Positions 1 through 9,685 are shown, counted from the first letter of the stretch. The stretch is 64,000 bases of DNA from JAJFUB01 sp964622325 (GCA_964622325.1 CAZUOJ010000005.1:17204-81203), one strand, 5' to 3'. Program-made: numbers and translations. The notes: a model not told the origin generated them from the letters alone.

Positions 1-1583
1 GCAAAGCTGTCATTGGCTATCATGTGGCAGGCTTTAATGATGGGCAATGGTTCCAGTGGGCTTCTTTGGATCCTTCAGATTTGCATCTGGCGGATTATTG
101 TCCAGGCGCGCAGGAAGCTTTTGGCCAATGGCTCCGGGCACGCGGCAAGAAGCCTGCGCCCGTGCCGCCCGCGGATATGCTGTGGAATGAGCGTGTGTTT
201 GTGGATCCGCAAACGGAGTCGCTTGTGGCGGATTATCAGCGTTTTTATTCGGAGGGCGTGGCGGAAAACATCATGGCGCTGGCCCGTGTGCTGAAACAGG
301 AAAGCAAGCGGCCCATTATCTGCGGGACCTATTATGAGGACATCACATGCAACAGCGCCAATCACATCGCCCTGGGGCGCTTTTTACAGTCCGAGGCGCT
401 GGATTATCTGGCAGGGCCGGCGGCCTACAATATCCGGATGGCGGGCTATCAGGGGGCTGTACGGAATGTATTTGGCTCCACGCTTCTGCATGGCAAGATG
501 TATCTGACAGAGCAGGATTGGCGGTCGTGGCGCTCCTATCCCAATACGCCGGAGCAGAATTTCGCGTGGGGGCGGGCGGAGACAGCCGAAATCCATAACG
601 CGATGGTGCGGCGAGAATGCGGGATGATGCTGGCCTTCGGATTAGGCACATGGTGGTACGATATGGGCGGAGGATGGTTCAGTGATCCCCATATCATGGC
701 CGGCATTGCGGAAGCGGTGCGCGCTTTCACACAGGAGCTTGCGGATAAGGATAGTCCGCAAGCGGATCTGGCCGTGATTGTTTCTGAAGAAAGCGATAGC
801 TATGTGCGAATGCGCTACGGAGGGCAATATCGTTATCAGGGGATTGTGCGGCAGATCGAGGAGCTGAATACAGCGGGCGTGCCTTATCGGCTGTATTTGC
901 AGTCTGATCTGGGACGTGTGTCACTGCCTGAACATAAAGCCTATCTGTTTTTGAATCCGTATGTGATTACAGCTGAACAGCGCCGTGCCCTTGAAAGCCT
1001 CAAGCGAGACGGGAAATTGCTGGCCTTTGTCCACGCCCCGGGCTTGATCGGGGCCGCTAATCCCGCGCAGACAGCTTCAGCCTTTACAGGAATAGCGCTG
1101 GCGCCCCTGTCCAGTCCGCCGCCTTCGCCTCCGCTGGCTATCAATCCCCATCATCCTCTGCTGGCGGGGCTGGAGGAAGAGGCGTTAATGACGCCGACAG
1201 CGCCAGCTGAGGCGCTGCAAGTCGTGGATCCGCAGGCCTCGCCTTTAGCGTTCTATGCGCGGAGTTCGGCCGTGGGCTGCGCGGCGCGGGATTTTGGCCG
1301 CTGGAAAAGTGTGTTCATCGGCAGCCCGGGCATTAGCGCCGGCTTTGCCCATAATCTGGCCCGCTGGGCAGGCTGCTGGATAGCCGCGGCGCCGGGAGAC
1401 GCCGTTTACGCCAGCCAGCATTTTCTCACAATCCATGCGCTCTTTCCCGGGCATAAGATTTTGCGGCTGAAACAGCCGGCAAAAGTCACAGATTTAACGA
1501 CAGGGCGCGTTATCGCCTCCCGCACTGCTACCTTAGAGCTGGAAATGCAGCGCGGAGAGACTCGCTGGTTCCGCCTGGATTAG
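1..1583 (+). CDS. beta-galactosidase-like glycoside hydrolase, 5' end outside the window
   Basis: The gene runs in from the left edge: the frame is open from base 3 with no stop, so the GTG at 24 is probably internal. The stretch VIGYHVAGFNDGQW at the left edge and MYLTEQDW (about 484-507) resemble the two catalytic strands of clan GH-A enzymes related to GH42 beta-galactosidases. The later part (about 760-1000) reads like the GH42 trimerisation domain, with the typical opening ADLAVIVSEESDSYVRMRYG, followed by a small beta domain. It probably removes terminal sugars, galactose being the default guess. Where relatives have Glu before the Trp of the first motif (…EEW, …GEW), this protein has Gln (codon 45-47), so the acid/base residue may be lost. 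Substrate is unknown. The next gene starts 360 bp downstream, so cotranscription is uncertain. Confidence 0.75.
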   Translation, partial: KAVIGYHVAGFNDGQWFQWASLDPSDLHLADYCPGAQEAFGQWLRARGKKPAPVPPADMLWNERVFVDPQTESLVADYQRFYSEGVAENIMALARVLKQESKRPIICGTYYEDITCNSANHIALGRFLQSEALDYLAGPAAYNIRMAGYQGAVRNVFGSTLLHGKMYLTEQDWRSWRSYPNTPEQNFAWGRAETAEIHNAMVRRECGMMLAFGLGTWWYDMGGGWFSDPHIMAGIAEAVRAFTQELADKDSPQADLAVIVSEESDSYVRMRYGGQYRYQGIVRQIEELNTAGVPYRLYLQSDLGRVSLPEHKAYLFLNPYVITAEQRRALESLKRDGKLLAFVHAPGLIGAANPAQTASAFTGIALAPLSSPPPSPPLAINPHHPLLAGLEEEALMTPTAPAEALQVVDPQASPLAFYARSSAVGCAARDFGRWKSVFIGSPGISAGFAHNLARWAGCWIAAAPGDAVYASQHFLTIHALFPGHKILRLKQPAKVTDLTTGRVIASRTATLELEMQRGETRWFRLD

Positions 1584-1943
1584 CCAGAGGCTTTCCCACA
1601 TGATAAAAGCTGCAGTTCCGGCCGCAATTTTGTCGTCCAATCATCCGCAGGAGTGCGGGACCAGGACACATTAATGGCAATCCTGCGCCGCGGAAAAATT
1701 TAGTTAAAGCATCAGCAAGCAAACACGGCCGTCTTCTGGATATACACAATAACACAAAAAATAGAGTTTGATTTTTGATTTTCTCCACACAAAAAGGCAA
1801 AGCAAAAAGGAAGAGAGAATATGTAGAAAAAGCCGTTATTAAAAGAAAGCAAGAGCATATTGAGCTGAAGCTATCCAAGAGCGAAAGCGAAGGGACACAG
1901 GCAATTCTCTTGTCTTTGAAAAATTTCCCACAAGGAGGGCTAG
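1584..1943. other. intergenic region without recognisable gene
   Basis: These 360 bases are A-rich after 1740 and hold no convincing coding frame. A plus-strand ORF beginning at 1775 runs into the next gene in another frame and lacks family features. The only clear signal is a strong Shine-Dalgarno sequence, AAGGAGG at 1932-1938, 5 nt before ATG 1944 and 8 nt before ATG 1947. I see no confident promoter or terminator. Confidence 0.6.
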
Positions 1944-4900
1944 ATGATGTGGCGTTGGGCGTGTCTGCTCTGTGTCATTATAGCCTGGGGGACAGCGGCG
2001 AGGAGCGATATTGTGCTCTATGTGTCGCCACAGGGGCGAGATGAATGGACAGGCAAACGGCCAGAGGCGAAAGCGCCCGACGGGCCTTTCGCTACGCTTG
2101 CCCGTGCGCGGGAGGAAGTGCGCCGGCTGAAAGCGGCCGGCCCGCTCACGCAGCCCGTGAAAATTGTCCTGCGCGGCGGACGCTATCTGCTGTATGAAAC
2201 ATTTGCCTTGACAGCCGCCGACAGCGGCACGCCCCAGGCGCCCATCACATATATTGCTTTCAAGGGCGAAAAGCCTCTTCTGGCTGGCTGTCGCCGCGTG
2301 ACGGGCTTCAAGCCCTGGAAGGACAAAATTCTGGTGGCGGAGCTGAAGGGGACGCCCCTGGAGGGCGTGCGCTTCCGGCAATTGTTCTGTAACGGCGAAC
2401 GGCAAATTATGGCTCGCTATCCGAATTTAGATCCGAAGGATCCCCATGGAGGAGAATGGGCGTATGTGGCGGCTGTGGAGGGGCCCAATGTACGCGATAG
2501 ATTCTATTATACGGAGGATGTGGAGAAGAATTGGACGCATGTAGAGCGGGCAGAAGTGGGCATCCATCCGGGCTTTGATTGGGCCTGGAACATCGTGCCC
2601 ATCAAAGCCGTGGATCGGGAGGAAAAGCAAATTATTCTGGCCCGCAATGTGTCCTATGATTTGCGGATTGGGGATCGTTATTTTGTGCAGAATATTTTGG
2701 AAGAATTGGATTCTCCGGGAGAATGGTATCTGGATCCGCAGGAGAGTCGCCTGTATTTCTGGCCTCCTGTAGCGGACATCGAGCGGGCCGAAGTGCTGGC
2801 GCCAGTTGTGGGGGATTTAATCCGGCTGGAGGGCGCCTCGGATGTGACATTACGAGGCCTGACAATCGAAGGCTGCGACGGGACAGGCGTCGTGCTGCAA
2901 AATTGTGAGCGGAGCCTGATTGCGCAAAGCGTGATCCGGAATACAGGGAGCTGGGGCATCAGCATCAACGGCGGCCATGACAGCGGGGCGAAAGGCAATG
3001 ACATATATGCGACAGGCGCTGGAGGCATTTCGTTGTCGGGAGGCGATCGGCAGACGCTGGAGCCAGGCCGCAATTTCGCGGACAATAATTATATCCATCA
3101 TGTCGCTGTGTTCGCCAAAACATACAACACAGGCATCAATGTCAGCGGCGTAGGCAATATCGCCCGCCATAATCTCATTCATGATACATATCATGCCGGA
3201 ATGACACTATCCGGCAATGAGAATGTTGTGGAATACAATATCGTCCATCACACGAATTTGGGCTCTGCGGACACAGGAGGGATATATTATTGTTCGCGCG
3301 ATTTTACAATGCGGGGCAATAAGATACAATTCAATATTTTTCATCATTGTGGGGGCTTCGGCAAAGACAATTCGTGGGCGCCCGTCCAGGGGGGGAGAGT
3401 CAGCTTCAGCTATCCGCATTTCACATGGGGCATTTATTTAGACGATCCGACGAGCGGGACGCTTGTTTACGGCAATATCCTGTGGGCGGTGCCTATCTGC
3501 GGCCTGCATAATCACGGCGGGCGGGATAATGTGTGGGAAAATAACATCGTCGTGGATGCGCCGGCTGTCAACGCCGGGATGCTATGGGACGGCTGGATCG
3601 AATATCCTCAGATTATCGAAAAGCTCAAGGCCGTGCAATACGAGGGCTCGCCGTATTTGCGGCTGTATCCCGAATTAGCGCATTATGATATCAGCCATCC
3701 TTCAGGAATGACGGGCTTACGATTTTTGCGCAATATCTTCTATTACACAGCGGAGGGGAGCCGCTGGCTGCGGGAAAAGAACGCCCAGAGCTGGCAGGGC
3801 GGCCAATTGCTATACAGATATTTTACGGACGACATAGGCTTCAAAGAAAGCCTATTTGATTACAATCTCGTCTGTCCGCCGCCAGGCGTGGAGCTGAAAA
3901 TCAGTTTTCAGCGCCAGCCGGAGCCGCACAAGCTTTTGTCATGGACGGAATGGCAGGCTACAGGGATGGATGTGCATTCTGTCATCGGGGATCCGATGTT
4001 TGTGGATCCCGCGAAGCATAATTATGCGCTCAAGCCCGGCTCTCCGGCGCTGAAATTGGGCTTCAAGCCCATTCCGCTCGAGAAAATTGGGCCGTATGCC
4101 GATGAGCTGCGCGCGTCCTGGCCGATTGTGGAGGCGCCAGGCGCCGCCGCGCTGGGCGATTTCACAACACAGCGCTTTTTCAAATTGCCAGGCTACGAGC
4201 CTGTGAAGGCGGAGCTTTTTACGCCGCGGCAGGGGGCGCCCAATTTCTTCGCCAAATTGGCGGCAGGCAAGCCTGTCAAAATCGCCTATTTTGGCGGAGG
4301 CATTCATCCTCCTGACGGCTGGCGCAGGCAGATTCTCCATTGGCTGCGCGAGCGCTATCCCCATGTGGAGATAAGCGAAATAGACGCCTCCATCTGCGAT
4401 TGTTCCCGCGGCTCCGGCTTCAGCGTGTATCGTTTTGAGCAGGCCGTGTTAACGAAGCAGCCGGATCTTGTGCTTGTGGATTTTGCCGCTGATGATCAGA
4501 CGGCGAATGTGGACAGCATCTGGGCGGCAATAGAGGGCGTCGTGCGGCAGGCGCGGCGCGCCAATCCGCAGCTGGATATCATTTTTGTCTATGCTTTTCG
4601 GGCGGGCGATGAGAAGGATTTTGCGGAGGGCTTCTGTCCCCAGGCGATTTCGGCTTATGAAAGAATCGCCGCATATTATGGGATTCCGAGCATTAATATG
4701 GCCTTTCGAATTGCGCAATTAGCGCAGCAGGAGCGACTCATCATTAAAGCCACGCCGCAGCAAGCACAAAATCCAGAAGGAAGGCTGATCTTCTCTTTAG
4801 ATGGCGTGCGGCCGACAGCTGATGGCAATCGACTTTACGCGGAAGTGATAATAGAGGCGTTGAGGGCGCTCAGCCAAAACACGACGCCCAAGAAGCATCC

Positions 4901-5402
4901 TTTGCCCAAGCCCTTCTTCCGGGGCGCGATGGAGCGCGCCCGGCTGTATCCCATCACGCCAGAAATGCTTTCGGGGCCCTGGGAGAAGCTGTCGCCGGAT
5001 AATGTTTCCGGGCGGAATTTTGCCAATCATTTCCGTGAAATCTGGCTCACACGGACGCCCGGCGCCAAACTTACATTTCGTTTTCGCGGCACAGAGGCCA
5101 GCATTTTCAATCTGATGGGGCCTGACACAGGCATTGCCCGCGTGACAGTGGACGGCCGCGACGCGGGGCGGCGCCAACAAGTGGATCAATGGGCCTATTA
5201 TCAGCGGCTGAGCGCCTTGCCGCTGGCCTCCGGCTTGCCTGATACGGAGCATACAGTCACAGTGGAATTGCTGCCCGATGTGCCCGATCGAAGCGTGGCC
5301 ATTGCAGCAGCCAAAGAAGCCAATCGTTATCGGGCGGAAGATTTTGACGGTGTGGCTTTCCGCTTTGGCTGGCTGCGGATTAATGGGGAATTATTGCCCT
5401 GA
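1944..5402 (+). CDS. secreted right-handed beta-helix protein with degenerate SGNH-like domain
   Basis: 1152 residues. A signal peptide is visible at residues 1-21 (charged start, hydrophobic core, cut near AARS). Residues about 25-740 form a right-handed parallel beta-helix with many short N/G-rich turns, the fold of polysaccharide lyases and some glycosidases. Residues about 775-980 look like an SGNH/GDSL hydrolase domain, but the motif residues are replaced: block I reads FGGGIH (783-788, Gly786 where Ser is expected), the block III Asn is replaced (VDFAADDQ), and block V reads DGVRP (953-957, Arg956 where His is expected). A beta-rich C-terminal domain follows. It probably binds or cleaves extracellular polysaccharide through the helix domain; the SGNH part is likely binding only. 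ATG 1947 is an equally good start. Confidence 0.8.
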   Translation: MMWRWACLLCVIIAWGTAARSDIVLYVSPQGRDEWTGKRPEAKAPDGPFATLARAREEVRRLKAAGPLTQPVKIVLRGGRYLLYETFALTAADSGTPQAPITYIAFKGEKPLLAGCRRVTGFKPWKDKILVAELKGTPLEGVRFRQLFCNGERQIMARYPNLDPKDPHGGEWAYVAAVEGPNVRDRFYYTEDVEKNWTHVERAEVGIHPGFDWAWNIVPIKAVDREEKQIILARNVSYDLRIGDRYFVQNILEELDSPGEWYLDPQESRLYFWPPVADIERAEVLAPVVGDLIRLEGASDVTLRGLTIEGCDGTGVVLQNCERSLIAQSVIRNTGSWGISINGGHDSGAKGNDIYATGAGGISLSGGDRQTLEPGRNFADNNYIHHVAVFAKTYNTGINVSGVGNIARHNLIHDTYHAGMTLSGNENVVEYNIVHHTNLGSADTGGIYYCSRDFTMRGNKIQFNIFHHCGGFGKDNSWAPVQGGRVSFSYPHFTWGIYLDDPTSGTLVYGNILWAVPICGLHNHGGRDNVWENNIVVDAPAVNAGMLWDGWIEYPQIIEKLKAVQYEGSPYLRLYPELAHYDISHPSGMTGLRFLRNIFYYTAEGSRWLREKNAQSWQGGQLLYRYFTDDIGFKESLFDYNLVCPPPGVELKISFQRQPEPHKLLSWTEWQATGMDVHSVIGDPMFVDPAKHNYALKPGSPALKLGFKPIPLEKIGPYADELRASWPIVEAPGAAALGDFTTQRFFKLPGYEPVKAELFTPRQGAPNFFAKLAAGKPVKIAYFGGGIHPPDGWRRQILHWLRERYPHVEISEIDASICDCSRGSGFSVYRFEQAVLTKQPDLVLVDFAADDQTANVDSIWAAIEGVVRQARRANPQLDIIFVYAFRAGDEKDFAEGFCPQAISAYERIAAYYGIPSINMAFRIAQLAQQERLIIKATPQQAQNPEGRLIFSLDGVRPTADGNRLYAEVIIEALRALSQNTTPKKHPLPKPFFRGAMERARLYPITPEMLSGPWEKLSPDNVSGRNFANHFREIWLTRTPGAKLTFRFRGTEASIFNLMGPDTGIARVTVDGRDAGRRQQVDQWAYYQRLSALPLASGLPDTEHTVTVELLPDVPDRSVAIAAAKEANRYRAEDFDGVAFRFGWLRINGELLP

Positions 5403-5503
5403 AGAGACGTTCACAGGCTTATAGCTTCTTTCGAACAGAAAGAACAAAGATATACGCGAAAGGCTCAAACAAAAGCAAAACAGCAAAGAAAGGCAGAACA
5501 GCG

Positions 5504-6499
5504 ATGTTACGCGTGTGCGTTATTGGGATGGGGCCTATCGGCAATCGGCATGCCGATATGTATAAGGAGCATCCGCAGGCGGAATTAGTAGGCGTATGCG
5601 ATATTATTCCGGAGCGGGCTGATGCGGCTGCGCGCCGACTGGGCGTGCCAGCCTATTATGAGGCGCCCACGATGCTGGCGGAACTTCAGCCTGATATTTG
5701 CAGTGTGGCGACAAGCGGCGAGGAATATGGCAGCGATCATGCGGAGCCGACGATTCAGGCGCTAGAAGCGGGCTGTCATGTGCTGTGTGAAAAGCCCATT
5801 TCCAATTCCATTGCCGATGCCGAGAAAATGGTCGCGACGGCGCGCCGCCTGCGTCGCTGTCTCGCCATCAATTTCAATCATCGCTTCAATCCGGCGCATC
5901 GGCTGGCGAAACGCTGGATCGAAGAGGGCCGGCTAGGGCATCTTTTGTTTATTAATATGAGCATCTGGATTTTGAATCCGCGCGAGTCTTCGCCTTATTT
6001 TCATATCAAAGCCTTGCATCCCCATTCTGTGGATATTATGCGTTATTTTTGTGGCGACATTGAGGCCGTGCATTGCTTTGCGACGAAAGCTCCCGGACGC
6101 CAAATTTGGTCCACAGCGCAATTTAATTTTCGCTTCAAAAATGGCGTTGTCGGCTCCTTGACGGGCAGCTACGATATTGCCCGCGGGCATCCAATGGAAC
6201 GCTGTGAAGTCGCCGGCACGGGCGGACGTTTTGTGATTGAAGATATTTTTAAGGAAGTGACATTGTATCCCGCAGACAGCCTGGAGAAAATTGTGTATAC
6301 AGAGCCCTCGCTATTTGGCGGAATGCGGGATTTTGTGGATACATTCCGCGCGCGCATTCATGCCTTTGTCGATCAAATTGCCGCCGGCGTGTCGCCAGAG
6401 GAGATTGACGGTTCCGGAGAAGACGGCCTGGCCGCGCAAAAAGTCCTCGCCGCCGCCATTGAATCTTTGGAAACAGAATCGGTTGTGTATGTGAAATAA
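5504..6499 (+). CDS. Gfo/Idh/MocA-family oxidoreductase
   Basis: 331 residues, the usual length for this family of cytoplasmic NAD(P)-dependent sugar dehydrogenases. The N-terminal Rossmann fold carries VIGMGPIGNRHA (residues 6-17). The family motif E-K-P lies at residues 96-98 within CHVLCEKPIS, with Lys97 the expected catalytic Lys. The C-terminal half is the alpha/beta substrate domain. Members oxidise or epimerise inositols, hexoses, amino sugars or uronates; the substrate cannot be read from sequence. It lies 101 bp after the beta-helix gene and 64 bp before the sulfatase-fold gene, all on the same strand, so a role in using the sugars released by those enzymes is plausible. Confidence 0.88.
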   Translation: MLRVCVIGMGPIGNRHADMYKEHPQAELVGVCDIIPERADAAARRLGVPAYYEAPTMLAELQPDICSVATSGEEYGSDHAEPTIQALEAGCHVLCEKPISNSIADAEKMVATARRLRRCLAINFNHRFNPAHRLAKRWIEEGRLGHLLFINMSIWILNPRESSPYFHIKALHPHSVDIMRYFCGDIEAVHCFATKAPGRQIWSTAQFNFRFKNGVVGSLTGSYDIARGHPMERCEVAGTGGRFVIEDIFKEVTLYPADSLEKIVYTEPSLFGGMRDFVDTFRARIHAFVDQIAAGVSPEEIDGSGEDGLAAQKVLAAAIESLETESVVYVK

Positions 6500-6563
6500 A
6501 AGGAGCACACGAAAAGACAGAGTCTTTATCAGCAAAAAGTACAAGACAAAAAGGAGCATCATA

Positions 6564-8054
6564 ATGAATCTTGTTTTTCTCGTGAGCGACACATTGCGCT
6601 GGGATTATTTAGGCGCTTATGGCAATAGCTGGATTAAAACGCCGTATCTGGATCAGCTGGCCAAAGAAAGCGTTGTGTTTGAGGAGGCTTTCGCCGAAGG
6701 GCTGCCCACATTGCCGGCGCGTCGCGTCATGCAGACAGGGCGGCCCATTGTCCCCTTCAAATATGTGCCGCAAAAGAGCGATATGGTGCAGCTGCACGGC
6801 TGGCACGGACTTTTTGATGAGGATGTCTCGGCAGCGGAATGGCTGCGCGAGCACGGCTATGTGTGCTGCTTCATTACAGATGTCTATCATATGATGAAGC
6901 CGGGCAAGAATTTTCATCGCGGCTTTGATTGCTGGCATTGGATCCGGGGACAGGAAGACGATCCGTATATGCTGCGCGATGAGGCGCAAGTGCGGGAGCT
7001 TTTGGCGCGGGCGGCGCCACAGGAGCAATTCCGGCAACGCCACTGGCTTATCCAGCATTTAATGAATCGCAAGGATTGGGAAGGCGAAGCGGATACGCTC
7101 GTGGCGCGTGTGATGCAAAAAGCCGCCGAATGGCTGCACAATTATTCCTTAGAGGCGCCGTTTTACATGTGGATTGATTGTTTTGATCCCCATGAGCCCT
7201 GGGATCCGCCGCTGGAATATGCCCGTTTGTATGATCCGGATTTTGATAGCTTGGACGGACTCGTGCCGCCCAGCTTCACAAGCCAAATGACAGAAGAACA
7301 AATTCGCAACACTTTAACTGCTTATGCCGGAGAAGTTACGCTGGTGGATCGCTGGATCGGGCATTTGCTGGAGACATTGCACGAAACAGGCCATTTGCAG
7401 GACACATTGATTGTGTTCACATCGGATCATGGCTGCATGCTGGGCGAACAGGGCGAAATGCATAAGGGCATCAGCCGGCTGCGCAATCAATGCACGCAAC
7501 TGCCGCTGCTTATTCGCCATCCGCAGGGCCTGGGGGCGGGCACGCGCGTACGAGGCCTCGTGCAGCATACGGATATGTTGCCGACGGCCCTGGCTTTAAT
7601 GGGCATTCCCCCTCATGAACGGATGCTGGGGCGCAATGTCTGGCCGTGGCCGCTGGCAGAAGGAGCCGCCGCCTCCTCCGCCTCTACAGCTCCCGCGGCG
7701 TCCTCGCCTCCAGCTGCTCTCCAGACGCCCGCAGCTCGCGATTATGTTGTAACGGCGTTTGGGCCGTATGCGTCCTATCGCACAACGCGCTGGAATTATA
7801 TTACAGTGTGGGATCCCGAAAGCCCGGAAAAGCGCCCGCCGGAGCTGTACGATTTGCATGCCGATCCGGAGGAACTGACGAATGTGGCGGCGGATTATCC
7901 GGAAGTAACGGCTGAATTGCGGGAGGCGCTCCAGGAGCATCTGCGGGCTCAGGCGCCTCTGACGCAGGGGCATTTAGGCGGCACCGCCGATCTGGATGTG
8001 CTGGGCGAATTGGGCATCAAAATGAGCTTTGACGCCTTGCCGCCCCTGCGCTAG
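6564..8054 (+). CDS. sulfatase-fold hydrolase with Thr at the formylglycine position
   Basis: 496 residues without a signal peptide, so probably cytoplasmic. It starts with NLVFLVSDTLRWDYLGAYGN, the metal-binding opening of the alkaline phosphatase/sulfatase superfamily, and has the metal pair D288-H289 (TSDHG). The sulfatase signature C/S-x-P-x-R…TGR aligns exactly with T49-L-P-A-R53…T58-G-R, so the residue matured to formylglycine in true sulfatases is Thr. Thr is a direct nucleophile in related phosphodiesterases and phosphopentomutase-like enzymes, so a phosphoesterase activity is possible. Residues about 368-394 form an Ala/Ser/Pro linker. ATG follows AAGGAG. The neighbours suggest a sugar-derived substrate. 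Confidence 0.82.
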   Translation: MNLVFLVSDTLRWDYLGAYGNSWIKTPYLDQLAKESVVFEEAFAEGLPTLPARRVMQTGRPIVPFKYVPQKSDMVQLHGWHGLFDEDVSAAEWLREHGYVCCFITDVYHMMKPGKNFHRGFDCWHWIRGQEDDPYMLRDEAQVRELLARAAPQEQFRQRHWLIQHLMNRKDWEGEADTLVARVMQKAAEWLHNYSLEAPFYMWIDCFDPHEPWDPPLEYARLYDPDFDSLDGLVPPSFTSQMTEEQIRNTLTAYAGEVTLVDRWIGHLLETLHETGHLQDTLIVFTSDHGCMLGEQGEMHKGISRLRNQCTQLPLLIRHPQGLGAGTRVRGLVQHTDMLPTALALMGIPPHERMLGRNVWPWPLAEGAAASSASTAPAASSPPAALQTPAARDYVVTAFGPYASYRTTRWNYITVWDPESPEKRPPELYDLHADPEELTNVAADYPEVTAELREALQEHLRAQAPLTQGHLGGTADLDVLGELGIKMSFDALPPLR

Positions 8055-8222
8055 CCCCGATAGTCCCCTGAGGCTTCGCCAAGCGTATCTGGCCCTAAAA
8101 GGGCTTCCATGAGGCGGCAAGCAGCTGGGCATTTTCTCACAACAGAAATGTTTCCGCAGAGGCAGTTTCTTGGCATGGCAGAGAAAAAGCGCAGAAAAGC
8201 CATCAAGGCGAGGATACGATAA

Positions 8223-8750
8223 ATGAGCAGGCTTCCGGTGGGGATTGTGCAGATATATACAGGGGACGGCAAAGGCAAGACAACGGCCGCTTTGGGGCTG
8301 GCAGTGCGGGCGGCAGGAGCAGGCTTACGTGTGTTTATTGGCCAATTTTGCAAGGGCCGCGAGACGGCCGAGCACAGGGGGCTGGCGCTTTTGGGAGAGC
8401 GCGTCACAGTGCGCCACAGCGGCCGTTGCTCCTTTATTACAGGGCCGCCGACGCCCGAAGATAAAGCCGCCGCGCAACATATGTTGCAGCTGCTGCGTGA
8501 GGCCTTGCAAAGCGGCGCCTATGATATCGTCATCGCGGATGAATTGAATGTTGCCATCGCGCTGGGCCTTGTGACGCTCGCGGATGCCCAAGAGCTGTTG
8601 GCGTTGCGGCCTGCCCATGTGGAGCTTGTGATTACAGGCCGCAACGCTCCGTCCGAATTGCTTCAACAAGCCGAGCTTGTGACAGAAATGCGCGCTCTTA
8701 AACATCCCTATGCCCAGGGACTAAAAGCACGCTCAGGCATTGAATTTTAA
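8223..8750 (+). CDS. cobO: corrinoid adenosyltransferase (CobA/CobO/BtuR type)
   Basis: 175 residues. It transfers the 5'-deoxyadenosyl group of ATP to cob(I)alamin or cobinamide, the final activation step in making or salvaging coenzyme B12. The P-loop variant of this family, TGDGKGKTTAA, lies at residues 13-23, and a DELN motif (YDIVIADELNVAI, about 100-112) fits the second ATP/cobalamin-binding element. Length and order match CobO/BtuR. GAGG lies 9 nt before the ATG. No other B12 gene is near and the 168 bp upstream contain no recognisable cobalamin riboswitch, so it probably serves corrinoid salvage as a single gene. Confidence 0.92.
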   Translation: MSRLPVGIVQIYTGDGKGKTTAALGLAVRAAGAGLRVFIGQFCKGRETAEHRGLALLGERVTVRHSGRCSFITGPPTPEDKAAAQHMLQLLREALQSGAYDIVIADELNVAIALGLVTLADAQELLALRPAHVELVITGRNAPSELLQQAELVTEMRALKHPYAQGLKARSGIEF

Positions 8751-8904
8751 ATTGGCCTCCTTCTGGCCGCCTGATGGCTTATGTGCAATATTCATTTTTC
8801 TGCGCTTTTTCCTTTCTGGCTTTCGGGGCTTTTCGGAAATACAAGCTGATCTGCTTGAAGCTGCGCCTGCAGGCCTCCACGCCTCTACAGGCGAAGGCGG
8901 CTCT

Positions 8905-9477
8905 TCAATCGCGAGGCGCCTCATAATACAAGTACCAGCGATATTTACACAAGCCATCTTTGCGGCAGGCTTCCTGGCCCGGACGGCAATGGCGTTCGGG
9001 CTGATAGACAGAAATCGCCTGCTGTTCGCTGAATGCTGCCTGCCAATCTTCTTCTGCCCCCAGCTGGGATTGCTGCTCACAAAATTCCTGCAGCTTGAGG
9101 ATGGCGCGTTGCAGCCAGCGCAAGGCCGTGCTGTGCTGCACGCCCAGAGATTGTGCCATTTGCCGCAATGTCAAGCCCTGTCTGCGCATGGCAATGAGCT
9201 GCCGCTCGCTTTCCGTCAATGTCGCTTGCGCCAATAAAATCTCCAGCAATTGGGCCGCCGAATCCTGAAGCATGCGCAAATCTGGCGGGGGAGGCTCCAC
9301 AAATTGCGCATCTTTGCGGCACGCTCGCTGCAGATTTGTTTCCCGATAAAAGCTGTAAGACAAATAGCGCGGATCCGCACCGCTATTCCACAAAAGCTCA
9401 TTGGCCTGTCGCTCTAACGCCGCTTCTTTTTCTTCCACGGCTTTGTTTTTAATCCGGCCCGAATGATAATCAGACAT
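8905..9477 (-). CDS. HTH protein resembling sigma-70 region 4, with Cys-containing tail
   Basis: 190 residues from the ATG at 9477, which has AAGGGAG upstream; the frame is open further upstream but that part looks non-coding. Residues about 86-133 form a helix-turn-helix of the sigma-70 region 4/LuxR type (LTESERQLIAMRRQGLTLRQ, then MAQSLGVQHSTALRWLQRA). There is no region 2, so it is not a complete sigma factor. The N-terminal part is charged and helical, with a Pro run at 61-65. The tail has Cys164, Cys171 and Cys177, which with Cys53 or Cys133 could hold a metal. It is divergent from the secreted protein gene at 9754, which it may control. Likely a DNA-binding regulator; family not recognised. 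Confidence 0.65.
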   Translation of the reverse strand: MSDYHSGRIKNKAVEEKEAALERQANELLWNSGADPRYLSYSFYRETNLQRACRKDAQFVEPPPPDLRMLQDSAAQLLEILLAQATLTESERQLIAMRRQGLTLRQMAQSLGVQHSTALRWLQRAILKLQEFCEQQSQLGAEEDWQAAFSEQQAISVYQPERHCRPGQEACRKDGLCKYRWYLYYEAPRD

Positions 9478-9685
9478 TGTAAGGCTCCCTTCTGAAAAAA
9501 TTTGGCTTTTGCGCCCAACATAGCCAGGGAAGCCTTGCAGCGACTTGCGAGCGGCCTTGTATTTTTCTTGTATTTTTCTGCCGTCTTTGGGCACACGGGA
9601 GCCATTTATGAGGGCAAATAGAGGGAAGGATAAGACTCTTTGCAATTCATTGAGGAGGCGATAGACTTGGAACAATTAAAAGCAA

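Noticed and set aside
1775..2044. Small gene before the beta-helix gene
   Set aside because: It overlaps the signal peptide of the real gene in another frame and the Lys/Glu-rich translation simply reflects A-rich DNA.
8055..8222. Cobalamin riboswitch upstream of cobO
   Set aside because: No B12-box or matching stem pattern could be found.
8905..9477. Complete ECF sigma factor
   Set aside because: Only a region-4-like HTH is present; region 2 is missing.
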